DNA of 64,000 nucleotides from Staphylococcus kloosii (GTDB lineage: Bacteria; Bacillota; Bacilli; Staphylococcales; Staphylococcaceae): assembly GCF_003019255.1 (NCBI RefSeq), contig NZ_CP027846.1:2480001-2544000 (forward strand), read 5' to 3'. Below the pieces are notes generated by a model. The model did not search any database. It had not been told where the DNA came from and was given only the letters and a program-made list of their open reading frames with translations. Both the position numbers and the translations under genes were made by a program. Position 1 is the first letter of the stretch. Every line of letters starts with the position of its first letter. Of the stretch, positions 35,074-42,970 are shown piece after piece.

Positions 35074-35728
35074 TTCGCTCACCTTCACACCAATTTATTG
35101 GTTGAATTCCTTTTGATTCCAAATAGTTATTAGCTTTCGAGTAAGGTTTCGAACCAAAAAAGCCTCTATAAGCTGATAATGGACTTGGATGAGGTGCTTT
35201 AATGATGCAATGTTTACTAGTATCTATTAATTTAATTTTTTGTTGCGCAGGTTTTCCCCATAAAATAAACACAACATTAGATAAATTTTGAGATACAGCT
35301 TGTATCACTTCATCAGTAAAAGTTTCCCAACCTATCTCTTTATGAGAATGCGCTTCTCCTTGACGTACCGTAAGCACTGTATTTAACAACAGCACACCTT
35401 CTCGAGCCCAGTCTTGTAGATGTGGTGCAGTTCTTACGCAACCAATATCATCTTCTAATTCTTTATACATATTTCTTAAAGAAGGTGGAAACTTTGCATT
35501 AGGTTGTACAGAAAACGCCAGCCCGTGCGCTTGATTTGGACCATGGTATGGATCCTGGCCTAATATTACTACCTTAACATTATCAAAAGGCGTTAAATCG
35601 AAAGCTTGATAAATATTTTCTTTATCTGGATACACTATTTTAGTTGAATATTCATGTTCTAAAAAGTCGTGCATTTCTTTGAAATCATGACGATTAGTTA
35701 TATCGTGGAACACTTCTGACCATTCCAT
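35060..35728 (-). CDS. ung: Uracil-DNA glycosylase
   Basis: About 222 residues. The catalytic water-activating motif is VILGQDPYHGPNQAHGLAFSV (Asp59), and the minor-groove loop is APHPSPLSAYRGFFGSKPYS with the active His. It removes uracil from DNA in base-excision repair. ATG 35728 follows GAGGTGAAG; the upstream in-frame ATG includes that ribosome site in coding sequence. First gene of ung-DUF5327-DUF423. Confidence 0.96.
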   Translation of the reverse strand: MEWSEVFHDITNRHDFKEMHDFLEHEYSTKIVYPDKENIYQAFDLTPFDNVKVVILGQDPYHGPNQAHGLAFSVQPNAKFPPSLRNMYKELEDDIGCVRTAPHLQDWAREGVLLLNTVLTVRQGEAHSHKEIGWETFTDEVIQAVSQNLSNVVFILWGKPAQQKIKLIDTSKHCIIKAPHPSPLSAYRGFFGSKPYSKANNYLESKGIQPINWCEGERNDNE

Positions 35729-35965
35729 AGACTTCACCTCACCGAATATCATAACATATCACTACCTCAAAGTTACCAAGAATATTCTTTATAAATATGA
35801 CGATTTTATTGCATCTATTATAATAGAAAGAATTAAGGTAAAAAACTTAACCAACTGTATAATGTAAACATAAAAATTATTTAAGTTAACAATATAATTG
35901 CAATACATCAGCTATTTGATTTATGCTTATATTAAGATTTTACGACGAATTTGGAGTGATACAAC

Positions 35966-36949
35966 ATGTGTACAGGATTTTCATTTTTCACAAAAAATGG
36001 CCACCATTACTTAGCACGCACGATGGATTTTGCATTTGAATTTAACGGCATACCTATTGGCGTACCACGAAACTATAATTATCAATTTGACTTGGAACCT
36101 GCTTCAAAGTTAAGTTACGGATTTTTAGGTACCGGTGTAAAAGTTGGGCGTTACCGTTTCGGTGATGGCATTAACGAACATGGGCTTGCCGTGTCCAATC
36201 ATTATTTTACCGGAGAAGCTACTTATTCAGCTGACAAAAAAGACGGTTATTTTAATTTAGCTCCCGAAGAATTTATCGTATGGGTGTTAGCTTACGTCAA
36301 AGATATTGCTGATTTAAAATATAAAGTTAAACGACTCAATATCGTTAACATTAAAAATCCGACATTAAATGTTGTCCCTCCATTACATTTCCTTATAACA
36401 GATGCGCATGGCAATACTGTAACTATCGAACCGCACGATGGTCTACTTGTCGTCAAAGACAATCATGTTAATGTGTTAACGAACATGCCTAACTTAGAAT
36501 GGCAAATTGAAAATTTACGTAATTATGCTTTTCTAACGCCTGAAAAAAATACTCAAAAAATAATGGGTAAAGTACTAATACGACCATTAGGAGTTGAAGC
36601 AGGCACTAAAGGATTACCTGGAGGTTATACATCACCTGAAAGATTCGTACGTGCTGCATATTTACGTAACCATATGATTGATGCTAACGATGAAATATTA
36701 AATCTAACAAATTGTTTTAAAATTCTAGATGCTGTGAGTATACCTAGAGGTGCAGTATTGGATGCTGGGGAAACACATTACACGCAATATCAACTCATTA
36801 TGGAAAGCAAGACACAATCTTACTATATTAAACCTTATTATAGTAGTGATGTATTTCAAGTCACTTTAAATAATGACATCTTAAATGCGGATGATTTAAC
36901 GTACTATTCATTAAACAATACCTTTTCGACTGTACAATTAAATTCTTAA
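35966..36949 (+). CDS. Choloylglycine hydrolase/penicillin V acylase-family amidase
   Basis: 327 residues of the Ntn-hydrolase fold. Cys2, exposed on removal of Met1 (MCTGFSFFTKNGHHYLARTMDF), is the nucleophile; Arg18 and Asp21 of the family are in LARTMDF, with Asn/Arg residues further on (GINEHGLAVSNHYF, NLTNCFKILDAVSIPRG). Enzymes of this family cleave conjugated bile salts, penicillin V or N-acyl homoserine lactones. It carries no signal peptide, so it is cytoplasmic. Which amide is cut cannot be read from the sequence. Monocistronic. Confidence 0.88.
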   Translation: MCTGFSFFTKNGHHYLARTMDFAFEFNGIPIGVPRNYNYQFDLEPASKLSYGFLGTGVKVGRYRFGDGINEHGLAVSNHYFTGEATYSADKKDGYFNLAPEEFIVWVLAYVKDIADLKYKVKRLNIVNIKNPTLNVVPPLHFLITDAHGNTVTIEPHDGLLVVKDNHVNVLTNMPNLEWQIENLRNYAFLTPEKNTQKIMGKVLIRPLGVEAGTKGLPGGYTSPERFVRAAYLRNHMIDANDEILNLTNCFKILDAVSIPRGAVLDAGETHYTQYQLIMESKTQSYYIKPYYSSDVFQVTLNNDILNADDLTYYSLNNTFSTVQLNS

Positions 36950-37042
36950 CTATCTCAAGGTCTATTTAACGCATTATACTTTGCATATCCAACAAAAGTG
37001 ATATGATATATTTAAAAGAATTTTGTGGGAGTGAATTAATTT

Positions 37043-37873
37043 ATGGCATTAAAAAAAACATTAACAATTGCCGGTTCTGACACTAGTGCTGGCGCTGGAA
37101 TGCAAGCTGACTTAAAAACTTTTCAAGAGTTACAAACATATGGCATTGTAGCTTTAACTTCAATTGTAACGATGGATAAAGAAACATGGTCACACGATGT
37201 AACACCAATTCCATTTGACGTTTTTGAAAAGCAATTAGAAACAGCAATTTCTATCGGACCTGATGCAGTCAAAACAGGTATGCTAGGTACTGAAGAAGTT
37301 ATCAAACGTGCTGGAGAAGCATTTGAAGAATCAGGCGCTGATTACTTTGTCGTAGACCCTGTTATGGTTTGTAAAGGTGAAGATGAAGTCTTAAACCCAG
37401 GTAATACTGATGCAATGATTAAATATCTATTACCAAAAGCAACTGTTGTAACACCAAATTTATTTGAAGCGGGTCAATTATCTAATTTAGGTAAATTAAC
37501 TACGATTGATGATATGAAAAAAGCTGCTAAAATCATTCATGAACAAGGTGCAAGTCATGTAATTATTAAAGGCGGTAAAGCGTTAGATCAAGAAAAATCA
37601 TACGATTTATATTTCGATGGTCAAAATTACTATCAATTAACTACAGACATGTTCCAACAAAGTTATAACCATGGAGCAGGCTGTACTTTCGCAGCGGCTA
37701 CTACTGCTTATTTAGCCAATGGTAAATCACCTAAAGAAGCAGTTATTGCTGCCAAAGCATTCGTTGCTTCAGCTATTAAGAATGGCTGGAAAATGAATGA
37801 CTTTGTTGGACCAGTTGATCATGGCGCATATAATCGCGTAGAACAAATAGACGTAGCAGTAACAGAAGTTTAA
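37043..37873 (+). CDS. pdxK: Pyridoxal kinase/hydroxymethylpyrimidine kinase (ThiD family)
   Basis: 276 residues, ribokinase fold. The N-terminal IAGSDTSAGAGMQADLKTFQ is the ThiD substrate loop. The anion hole/catalytic Cys-Asp region is SYNHGAGCTFAAATTAYLANG, where the usual GTGC(D) reads GAGC(T). This reading is characteristic of the staphylococcal and bacillary pyridoxal-kinase-like ThiD homologues. It phosphorylates pyridoxal and perhaps HMP. Monocistronic, ended by a strong terminator. Confidence 0.85.
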   Translation: MALKKTLTIAGSDTSAGAGMQADLKTFQELQTYGIVALTSIVTMDKETWSHDVTPIPFDVFEKQLETAISIGPDAVKTGMLGTEEVIKRAGEAFEESGADYFVVDPVMVCKGEDEVLNPGNTDAMIKYLLPKATVVTPNLFEAGQLSNLGKLTTIDDMKKAAKIIHEQGASHVIIKGGKALDQEKSYDLYFDGQNYYQLTTDMFQQSYNHGAGCTFAAATTAYLANGKSPKEAVIAAKAFVASAIKNGWKMNDFVGPVDHGAYNRVEQIDVAVTEV

Positions 37874-37920
37874 ATTATTTAATAAAAACGATCCTAGGAC
37901 AGAAATATTCTAGAAAGTAA

Positions 37921-37967
37921 AAATACAGTGGAAATTCATTAGTAAAATTGAATTTCCACTGTATTTC
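37921..37967 (+). terminator. pdxK terminator
   Basis: AAATACAGTGGAAATTCA (37921-37938) pairs perfectly with its complement at 37949-37966, followed by a T-rich run. Confidence 0.9.
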
Positions 37968-37969
37968 AT

Positions 37970-38225
37970 TTTTAAAGTCTTTTTGGTAGCTCTTAGAGCT
38001 GCCATTTTTCTTATATTTGTCGCCATTAAGGTAATTCCAAGTTCGCGTTTTACATCGGATTGCCCCGTAATGACATACGAGTAAAACCCAAAATAGCCTT
38101 CAAATATTAAAAAATTGGTTCTACATCTATCTTTCTTTGGTTGTAGATTTTTTCAGTTTCAGGATTTGAAAGCAAGTTTTGTGTCATATATTTGAAGTAT
38201 TTCCACACACTATTTTTCATAATTT
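37970..38225 (-). pseudogene. C-terminal remnant of an IS1182-family transposase
   Basis: Translating the minus strand gives recognisable transposase pieces. MKNSVWKYFKYMTQNLL is followed by ETEKIYNQRKIDVEPIF, then a stop, then AILGFTRMSLRGNPM, a frame change, and ELGITLMATNIRKMAALRA. This order (YNQRKIDVEP, LGFTRMSLRG, ELG.TLMA.NIRK) is the C-terminal end of IS1182/IS1272-type transposases. Stops and at least one frameshift break it, and no N-terminal part or inverted repeats remain. It is a dead relic between pdxK and the LDH-like gene. Confidence 0.7.
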
Positions 38226-38280
38226 TTAATTTGTAGTTTGATATGACTTTTTTCTACTTGTATAAAATTGGAAATTAGTA

Positions 38281-38385
38281 ACGATTTTGTAAAGTGCTGA
38301 CGCCTGAGGGAATCGTATGAGTGAGAGACTACAGGCTCGAGCCATATTATTCTTGATCAAGGCAAGCATGCACGAACAAAATCGT
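38281..38385. repeat. Palindromic intergenic repeat element, copy 1
   Basis: ACGATTTTGT (38281-38290) and ACAAAATCGT (38376-38385) are exact complements, extended inward by GTGC/GCAC. Inside are CCTGAGGGAAT, the core GAGACTACAGGCTCGAGCC (38325-38343) and the palindrome CTTGATCAAG. The same core and layout recur in the three copies at 60969-61500, but with different self-complementary arms. Confidence 0.75.
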
Positions 38386-38400
38386 AGATTATAAAAATAG

Positions 38401-38437
38401 CACCTCATTTTACTGAATGAATCAATAGAATGAGGTG
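38401..38437 (-). terminator. Hairpin downstream of the LDH-like gene (distal)
   Basis: CACCTCATT (38401-38409) pairs with AATGAGGTG (38429-38437). On the minus strand CTATTTTTAT follows, so this is probably the effective terminator of the LDH-like gene. Confidence 0.7.
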
Positions 38438-38448
38438 TTATTTAATTT

Positions 38449-38472
38449 GAGTTAGGAATTAAGTCCCAACTC
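38449..38472 (-). terminator. Hairpin downstream of the LDH-like gene (proximal)
   Basis: GAGTTAGG (38449-38456) pairs with CCCAACTC (38465-38472) with one mismatch, seven bases past the stop codon. The T tail on the minus strand is weak. Confidence 0.6.
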
Positions 38473-38479
38473 GTTTTTA

Positions 38480-39415
38480 TTATGCTTCTTCTACTGCAAT
38501 TGCTTCTTTAATATAAGCTTCCGCATCTGCTAAACGTTGAAGTTCTATCTCGTCTAACTTCAGAGCAAAACGTTTTTCAACACCTCGGTTACTTATTAAC
38601 GTAGGCATACCTAATCCTACATTATACTTATTATATTCACCTTCTAACATTGAAGTCACAGGTAAAATTGCACGTTGATTTAACACAATAGTATTAACTA
38701 ATTCGACCGTAGCACGTGAAATAGCAGTATTCGTCCACCCTTTATTATGTAAAACATCAAAAGCTACTTTATCGATAATACTACTTATCGCTTCTTTATC
38801 TATTGGTTCACAATCATAAAGTTCTTCAAACTCTTCGATAGTCATACCAGCAATACGTACACGACTCCATATAGGTACAGCGTGTTTACCATGTTCACCC
38901 ATTACGAAAGCCTCAACGCTTTTAGGGTCAATATTATAATGGTTAGCAATTAATTTTCTAAAGCGAGCACTTTCTAACAATGTACCCGTACCTAAGATTT
39001 TATGCTTAGGATAATTTGAAGCTGTAGTAGCAATATATGTCATTGCATCTACAGGATTAGTAATAAAAATAATAATTGCATCATGTGTAACTTGTTCAAT
39101 ACGTGACATAATATCTTTCACAATCGTTTTATTATTTCGTGCCAAGCTAGTACGATCTACAATTGATGCGTCCATTGGCGTACTTGCCGTTATAACGATA
39201 AGATTCGCATCTGCCAAATCTTTATAATCTCCAACATGTACATCAATACTATTTGTTGAAGCTAAACCTTGCATATGTTGATGATCTAGTACTTCGCCTT
39301 TAAGTAACTTTTCGTTACTATCAATAACCGTTATTTCAGAAAATTGATTCATATATTGAATATCTGTCAAAAATTGGCTTCCTACCTTGCCAATACCAAT
39401 GATTCCTAATTTCAT
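38480..39415 (-). CDS. Divergent L-lactate/malate dehydrogenase-family protein
   Basis: 311 residues with the LDH/MDH fold: NAD loop KLGIIGIGKVGSQFL, VITASTP, the active-site loop with Arg88 (IVDRTSLARNN), FITNPVDAMTYIAT, Arg151 in LLESARFRKL and His175 in VMGEHGKHAVPIW. Two consensus positions differ: the Asp that pairs with the catalytic His is Glu148, and GEHGDS reads GEHGKH. It may be an L-2-hydroxyacid dehydrogenase rather than a main glycolytic LDH. It is monocistronic and lies next to an IS remnant and repeats, so it is likely accessory. Confidence 0.8.
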   Translation of the reverse strand: MKLGIIGIGKVGSQFLTDIQYMNQFSEITVIDSNEKLLKGEVLDHQHMQGLASTNSIDVHVGDYKDLADANLIVITASTPMDASIVDRTSLARNNKTIVKDIMSRIEQVTHDAIIIFITNPVDAMTYIATTASNYPKHKILGTGTLLESARFRKLIANHYNIDPKSVEAFVMGEHGKHAVPIWSRVRIAGMTIEEFEELYDCEPIDKEAISSIIDKVAFDVLHNKGWTNTAISRATVELVNTIVLNQRAILPVTSMLEGEYNKYNVGLGMPTLISNRGVEKRFALKLDEIELQRLADAEAYIKEAIAVEEA

Positions 39416-39564
39416 ATTATCGCCCCTTGTTTTACCATTTTCATATTATATATTCACCTTACATTAATCATTGTACTACACTCAAAAAATTGAATCGCAT
39501 CGCTTTTCTTTCACTTTATAGGTCTTGCGATATAGAAATTATATATCCTTAGACCGAATAAAAG

Positions 39565-39588
39565 TTGATACCCTAGACTCATGTATTT
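39565..39588 (+). repeat. Direct repeat A, copy 1 (leader duplication)
   Basis: A 24-bp sequence starting TTGATACCCT and ending CTCATGTATTT recurs at 39753-39776 with one mismatch (T/C at the tenth base). About 60 bp further on, both copies have a ribosome site (AAAGGAGGGAATG; AAAGGAGGAACG). After copy 1 the only start gives three codons (39638-39649), so this copy is a broken or non-coding duplicate. Confidence 0.65.
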
Positions 39589-39752
39589 TCATTACACATG
39601 CTTTATTATATTAAACATAGAGCAACAAAGGAGGGAATGTTTCAATAGTAGTTATTTATCTCAATATCCTATTGTTTAAACCATTTAACACTTGTTACAA
39701 AATAGCTCTATAAAGAAGAGATAAAAAAACCGGTCGAAAGTCTGATATCAAT

Positions 39753-39776
39753 TTGATACCCCAGACTCATGTATTT
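39753..39776 (+). repeat. Direct repeat A, copy 2 (before the 56-residue ORF)
   Basis: It differs from copy 1 at 39565-39588 by a single base. It lies 54 bp before the ATG of the small ORF, with TATAAT at 39795-39800 in between. It may be a protein-binding or promoter element. Confidence 0.65.
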
Positions 39777-39829
39777 ATAAAGTAATTAAGTTATTATAAT
39801 ACATGTAGAGAGCAAAGGAGGAACGCAGC

Positions 39830-40000
39830 ATGATAATCTACAAACAAGCTTTTGAAAATGGTAATCCTATTTGTGAGATAATTACTAAAACATTTAAAAC
39901 AATAACTGTGAAGTTTGATGAAAATTTTAGTAATTCAGAACTATATAGGTTACTCTCTCTACTTGAAAGCGACGTTGATAACATGAATCTAAGTTATTAA
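39830..40000 (+). CDS. Small protein of 56 residues, unknown function
   Basis: An ATG at 39830 follows the strong ribosome site AAAGGAGGAACGCAGC. The frame runs 57 codons to TAA at 39998-40000. The product begins MIIYKQAFENGNPIC, has a middle segment TVKFDENFSNSELYRLL and ends DNMNLSY. It has no signal peptide or membrane helix, contains one Cys and is slightly acidic. I do not recognise it. A structured RNA with its own terminator follows at 40098-40257, possibly on the same transcript. The excellent ribosome site is the main evidence that it is translated. Confidence 0.6.
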   Translation: MIIYKQAFENGNPICEIITKTFKTITVKFDENFSNSELYRLLSLLESDVDNMNLSY

Positions 40001-40009
40001 CCGAAGTAG

Positions 40010-40173
40010 CACCTATAGAGCACACATAAGTTATACGCATAAGTACAACCTTAACATTTGAACATGAAATTAACTCCCCCTAAGAATGATTTGTATTAAA
40101 GTATATTTATAAGTTGTCCCCTTACAAATGATACTTTTCGTTACAAAAACCCTAATTAACTCACCTATAGAGC
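40010..40173 (+). repeat. 12-bp direct repeat CACCTATAGAGC
   Basis: CACCTATAGAGC occurs at 40010-40021 and again at 40162-40173. The first copy lies just after the small ORF; the second runs into the closing stem of the terminal RNA structure. The octamer GCGACGTT of that stem also occurs at the 3' end of the small ORF (39969-39976), so an alternative pairing with 40242-40250 is possible. Confidence 0.55.
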
Positions 40174-40257
40174 GACGTTATGTTAGTCAAAGATTGTCCC
40201 CTTTGATTACTTGGAGAGACCCCTCGAAGTTTACTAACTACAACGTCGCTCTTTTTT
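40098..40257 (+). ncRNA. Candidate regulatory RNA with repeated C-rich (UUGUCCC) loops
   Basis: Hairpin 1 (40098-40137): AAAGTAT, ATTT and TAAG pair with CTTA, AAAT and ATACTTT around the loop TTGTCCC. A three-way junction follows (40170-40251): GAGCGACGTT pairs with AACGTCGCTC, extended by GTTAGT/ACTAAC, enclosing two hairpins. Hairpin 2 is CAAAG/CTTTG with loop ATTGTCCC (40188-40205). Hairpin 3 is ACTTgGAG/CTCgAAGT with loop AGACCC (40209-40230). Seven T residues follow. Loops with UCCC facing ribosome sites are a hallmark of staphylococcal regulatory RNAs such as RNAIII and the Rsa family. I do not recognise this as a known RNA. Confidence 0.6.
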
Positions 40258-41444
40258 TATGCTGTATATATTTCTTTTTTCTTACTTAAGCTAAACATCC
40301 ATACACTAATAAATGTAATAAGCGCTAAAATTCCGAAAAGAATAAAACCATGTTGCGTCACGTCAAGCAAGTAACCACCTAACAATGGTGCTAACAATCC
40401 ACCAAAGTTTTGTAAGCCTGCTAAAGAATAATAAGAACCTTTTAAACCTTCTTGTGAGATCTCATCAATTCGTATATCAAGCATTGTAAAAACAAACATT
40501 TCTCCAATTGTAAATATAAACATTGCCACTATGAGCATCACAATATGTGTCATCGTACCTAGTAGCAATAGTCCAATAGGTAGTAATGTTCCACCTATCA
40601 TAACTGCGTTTTTTGTAGGTACCTTATTGCCAATTTTATAAATAAAATACTGACAAGTTAATACTGTAATACCGTTTACTAAAACTAACTGTGCATAAAG
40701 ACTTGAAGCAGTATGTGCACCATGTTCATGCGTGAAAAATTGAGGTAACAAGACGGTCATTTGATTGTAGCCAAAAGTGAAAAATATAGCGCCTGCAATC
40801 AGATATACAAAACTTATATTATTTTTAAAGATATTAATGGACCGCTTAAATGATAATGATGTTGCTTGCTTAAAATGTGATAAATCGATATTAAATTTAG
40901 TAAAAGTGTACACAAACACTAAAATATTAATGCTATAAGCTAAAGCTACAGCGTAGAATAAATTTGCATAACCAATCGCTCGCCATTGCGTAGATAATAA
41001 AGGTGCAAAAGCAGCAGCTAAATTAATTAAGTAATAGCGCACATTGAAGACTAATTTCTTCTTATCTTCTGGAGATAGGATAGAGATTAAAGCTTTGTAC
41101 AACGGTACTGCTAATGACGTCCCAACACTAGAAAAAATGGAGAATGCAATAAAACCAATATAATTATGTATAAAAGGAAAGCTAGCAAAGCTAATTACAC
41201 AAATTGATAAACCTATGTAGATAATTACTTTTTTATCATATTGGTCTAAAAATGGTGCTGCAATAAAACTCATAACCATTTTGGTGATGGCAACAACTGC
41301 CAATATAGTTCCTACCGTAAAACCACTATAATGATATTGCGATACTAAATAGATAGACAAAAATGGAATGACTAAAAATTCTGTAAATTTTTGCAAAAAA
41401 GTAGCGATAAGTAAAGCATATATAGATGGCGATAAATTGAGCAT
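40257..41444 (-). CDS. MFS transporter, 12-helix type
   Basis: 395 residues with 12 hydrophobic helices. The N-terminal half has ALLIATFLQKFTEFLVIPFLSIYL and a motif-A-like loop APFLDQYDKKVIIY. The layout fits DHA1-type exporters (MdtG/MdtH/SetA-like). Its stop codon sits in the T tract of the convergent RNA terminator at 40170-40257. No regulator is next to it; substrate unknown. Confidence 0.85.
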   Translation of the reverse strand: MLNLSPSIYALLIATFLQKFTEFLVIPFLSIYLVSQYHYSGFTVGTILAVVAITKMVMSFIAAPFLDQYDKKVIIYIGLSICVISFASFPFIHNYIGFIAFSIFSSVGTSLAVPLYKALISILSPEDKKKLVFNVRYYLINLAAAFAPLLSTQWRAIGYANLFYAVALAYSINILVFVYTFTKFNIDLSHFKQATSLSFKRSINIFKNNISFVYLIAGAIFFTFGYNQMTVLLPQFFTHEHGAHTASSLYAQLVLVNGITVLTCQYFIYKIGNKVPTKNAVMIGGTLLPIGLLLLGTMTHIVMLIVAMFIFTIGEMFVFTMLDIRIDEISQEGLKGSYYSLAGLQNFGGLLAPLLGGYLLDVTQHGFILFGILALITFISVWMFSLSKKKEIYTA

Positions 41445-41516
41445 GTAATTCCCCCAACTATTCTATTTTTATATAATTGCCATCATATCATATTTATTAT
41501 TTGCTGACACTAACAC

Positions 41517-41555
41517 AAAAAAACACTCAGTAACGATAACCGTTACTAAGTGTTA
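41517..41555 (-). terminator. proP terminator
   Basis: AACACTCAGTAACG (41522-41535) pairs with CGTTACTAAGTGTT (41541-41554) with one mismatch. A run of T residues follows on the minus strand. Confidence 0.88.
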
Positions 41556-41569
41556 ATAAATGTATTAAA

Positions 41570-42970
41570 TTATACATGTTTATCTTTAATCCACCATAAT
41601 GCTTTTTTAGGATTTTCCGCATAATAATCAAATTCTTTTTGACTAGATACGTTAGGATAAGACCCTTTTAAAGATTTACCTGCAGTACTCACATGTAGTA
41701 AGCCTACAACAATAATACCTACAATACTTACCGCCGTTAAGTAATAAGCAGGAGATAAAGGATCACCTGTTTTAGCTACTAAACTAGAAGCAATTAATGG
41801 TGTTGTACCACCAAATAATGATACTGATACGTTAAATGTTACAGCTAATGTTCTGTAACGAATATGTGTATAGAACATTGTTGGTAAAGAACCTGGCATT
41901 GTCGCTTCATATGTTGATAAGAAGAAACCTAAAATGAAAATACCAATAATGATAAATACTAGAGACTTAGTTTGGAATAATGAGAACGCTACAGTACTTA
42001 AAACAGCTGTACCAATTAAACCAATTAAGAATACTTTTTTCTCACCGATTTTGTCAGCCACTCTACCAAACATAAGCGCTAACGGTATCATAATAGCCAT
42101 TACAATAGTAATTAATACTGATACTAAAGTATCATCTAACTTCACTACACCTTGTAAATATGAAGGTAAATATGAAGTTACCATATAGTTTGTACAGTTA
42201 AAGAATGCAACTGCTACGAAACAAACAATAATATCTTTATAATAATATCTAATAATCGTGAAGAAATGTACATTATCACGTTTAGGTGTAGATTCGATAT
42301 CATTCTCATATACTGGAGATTCTTCTAATTTTCTACGTAAATAGAAACCAAAGATACCTAAAAATAATCCTAGAATGAATGGAATTCTCCATCCCCAACT
42401 AGCCATTTGCTCAGAACTTAAAGCGAAGAATAATACACCGCTTAGTACTGAAGCTGCGATATAACCAGATAATGTTCCTATTTCAAGTCCACAACCTAAT
42501 GAATTACGTTTTTTATCCGGTGAAGACTCGGCAACGTAAACCATTGCACCAGCATATTCCCCACCTGTTGAGAATCCTTGTAAAACACGTCCTAATAATA
42601 ATAATATAGGCGCCCATACACCAATTTGATCGTATGTAGGTAACAGTCCGATTAATAATGTAGAAAATGCCATCATTATAATCGTCGTTGTTAGTACTAC
42701 TTTTCTACCGTATTTATCTCCAATTATACCGAAGATAATACCACCTACTGGTCTAAGTAGGAACGCAATTGCGAATGTAGCAAAAGTAAATATCAGTTTC
42801 AATTGATCATTTTGAACTGAACTGAAAAAGTTTTGGCTTATGATGACTGCCAAATAAGAATAAAGACCAAAGTCAAACCATTCCATGGCATTACCAATTC
42901 CTGTCGCGAATACTGTTTTTTTCGCTTTTTTTGTTTCAACCATGTTTATATTGCTTTTATCAAAATCCAT
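41570..42970 (-). CDS. proP: ProP-like MFS proline/glycine betaine:H+ symporter
   Basis: About 466 residues with 12 helices. Signatures include TGIGNAMEWFDFGLYSYLA, FGIIGDKYGRKVVL (motif A), GRVLQGFSTGGEYAGAMVYVAESSP and the C-terminal STAGKSLKGSYPNVSS. It matches staphylococcal ProP as I remember it, both in sequence and in lying downstream of vraABC. It takes up osmoprotectants. ATG 42970 gives the expected N-terminus MDFDKSNINMV; the GTG at 42982 sits inside the ribosome site. Confidence 0.88.
   Translation of the reverse strand: MDFDKSNINMVETKKAKKTVFATGIGNAMEWFDFGLYSYLAVIISQNFFSSVQNDQLKLIFTFATFAIAFLLRPVGGIIFGIIGDKYGRKVVLTTTIIMMAFSTLLIGLLPTYDQIGVWAPILLLLGRVLQGFSTGGEYAGAMVYVAESSPDKKRNSLGCGLEIGTLSGYIAASVLSGVLFFALSSEQMASWGWRIPFILGLFLGIFGFYLRRKLEESPVYENDIESTPKRDNVHFFTIIRYYYKDIIVCFVAVAFFNCTNYMVTSYLPSYLQGVVKLDDTLVSVLITIVMAIMIPLALMFGRVADKIGEKKVFLIGLIGTAVLSTVAFSLFQTKSLVFIIIGIFILGFFLSTYEATMPGSLPTMFYTHIRYRTLAVTFNVSVSLFGGTTPLIASSLVAKTGDPLSPAYYLTAVSIVGIIVVGLLHVSTAGKSLKGSYPNVSSQKEFDYYAENPKKALWWIKDKHV

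Noticed and set aside
38226..38408. A 60-codon minus-strand open frame over the palindromic repeat
   Set aside because: It lies entirely within the hairpin element and its flanks, lacks a ribosome site and shows no protein-like composition.
39565..39776. GGGTAT on the minus strand within both 24-bp repeats, suggesting SigB promoters
   Set aside because: No GTTTAA-like -35 lies 12-15 bp upstream of either copy, and no leftward gene except the distant LDH-like gene would be served.
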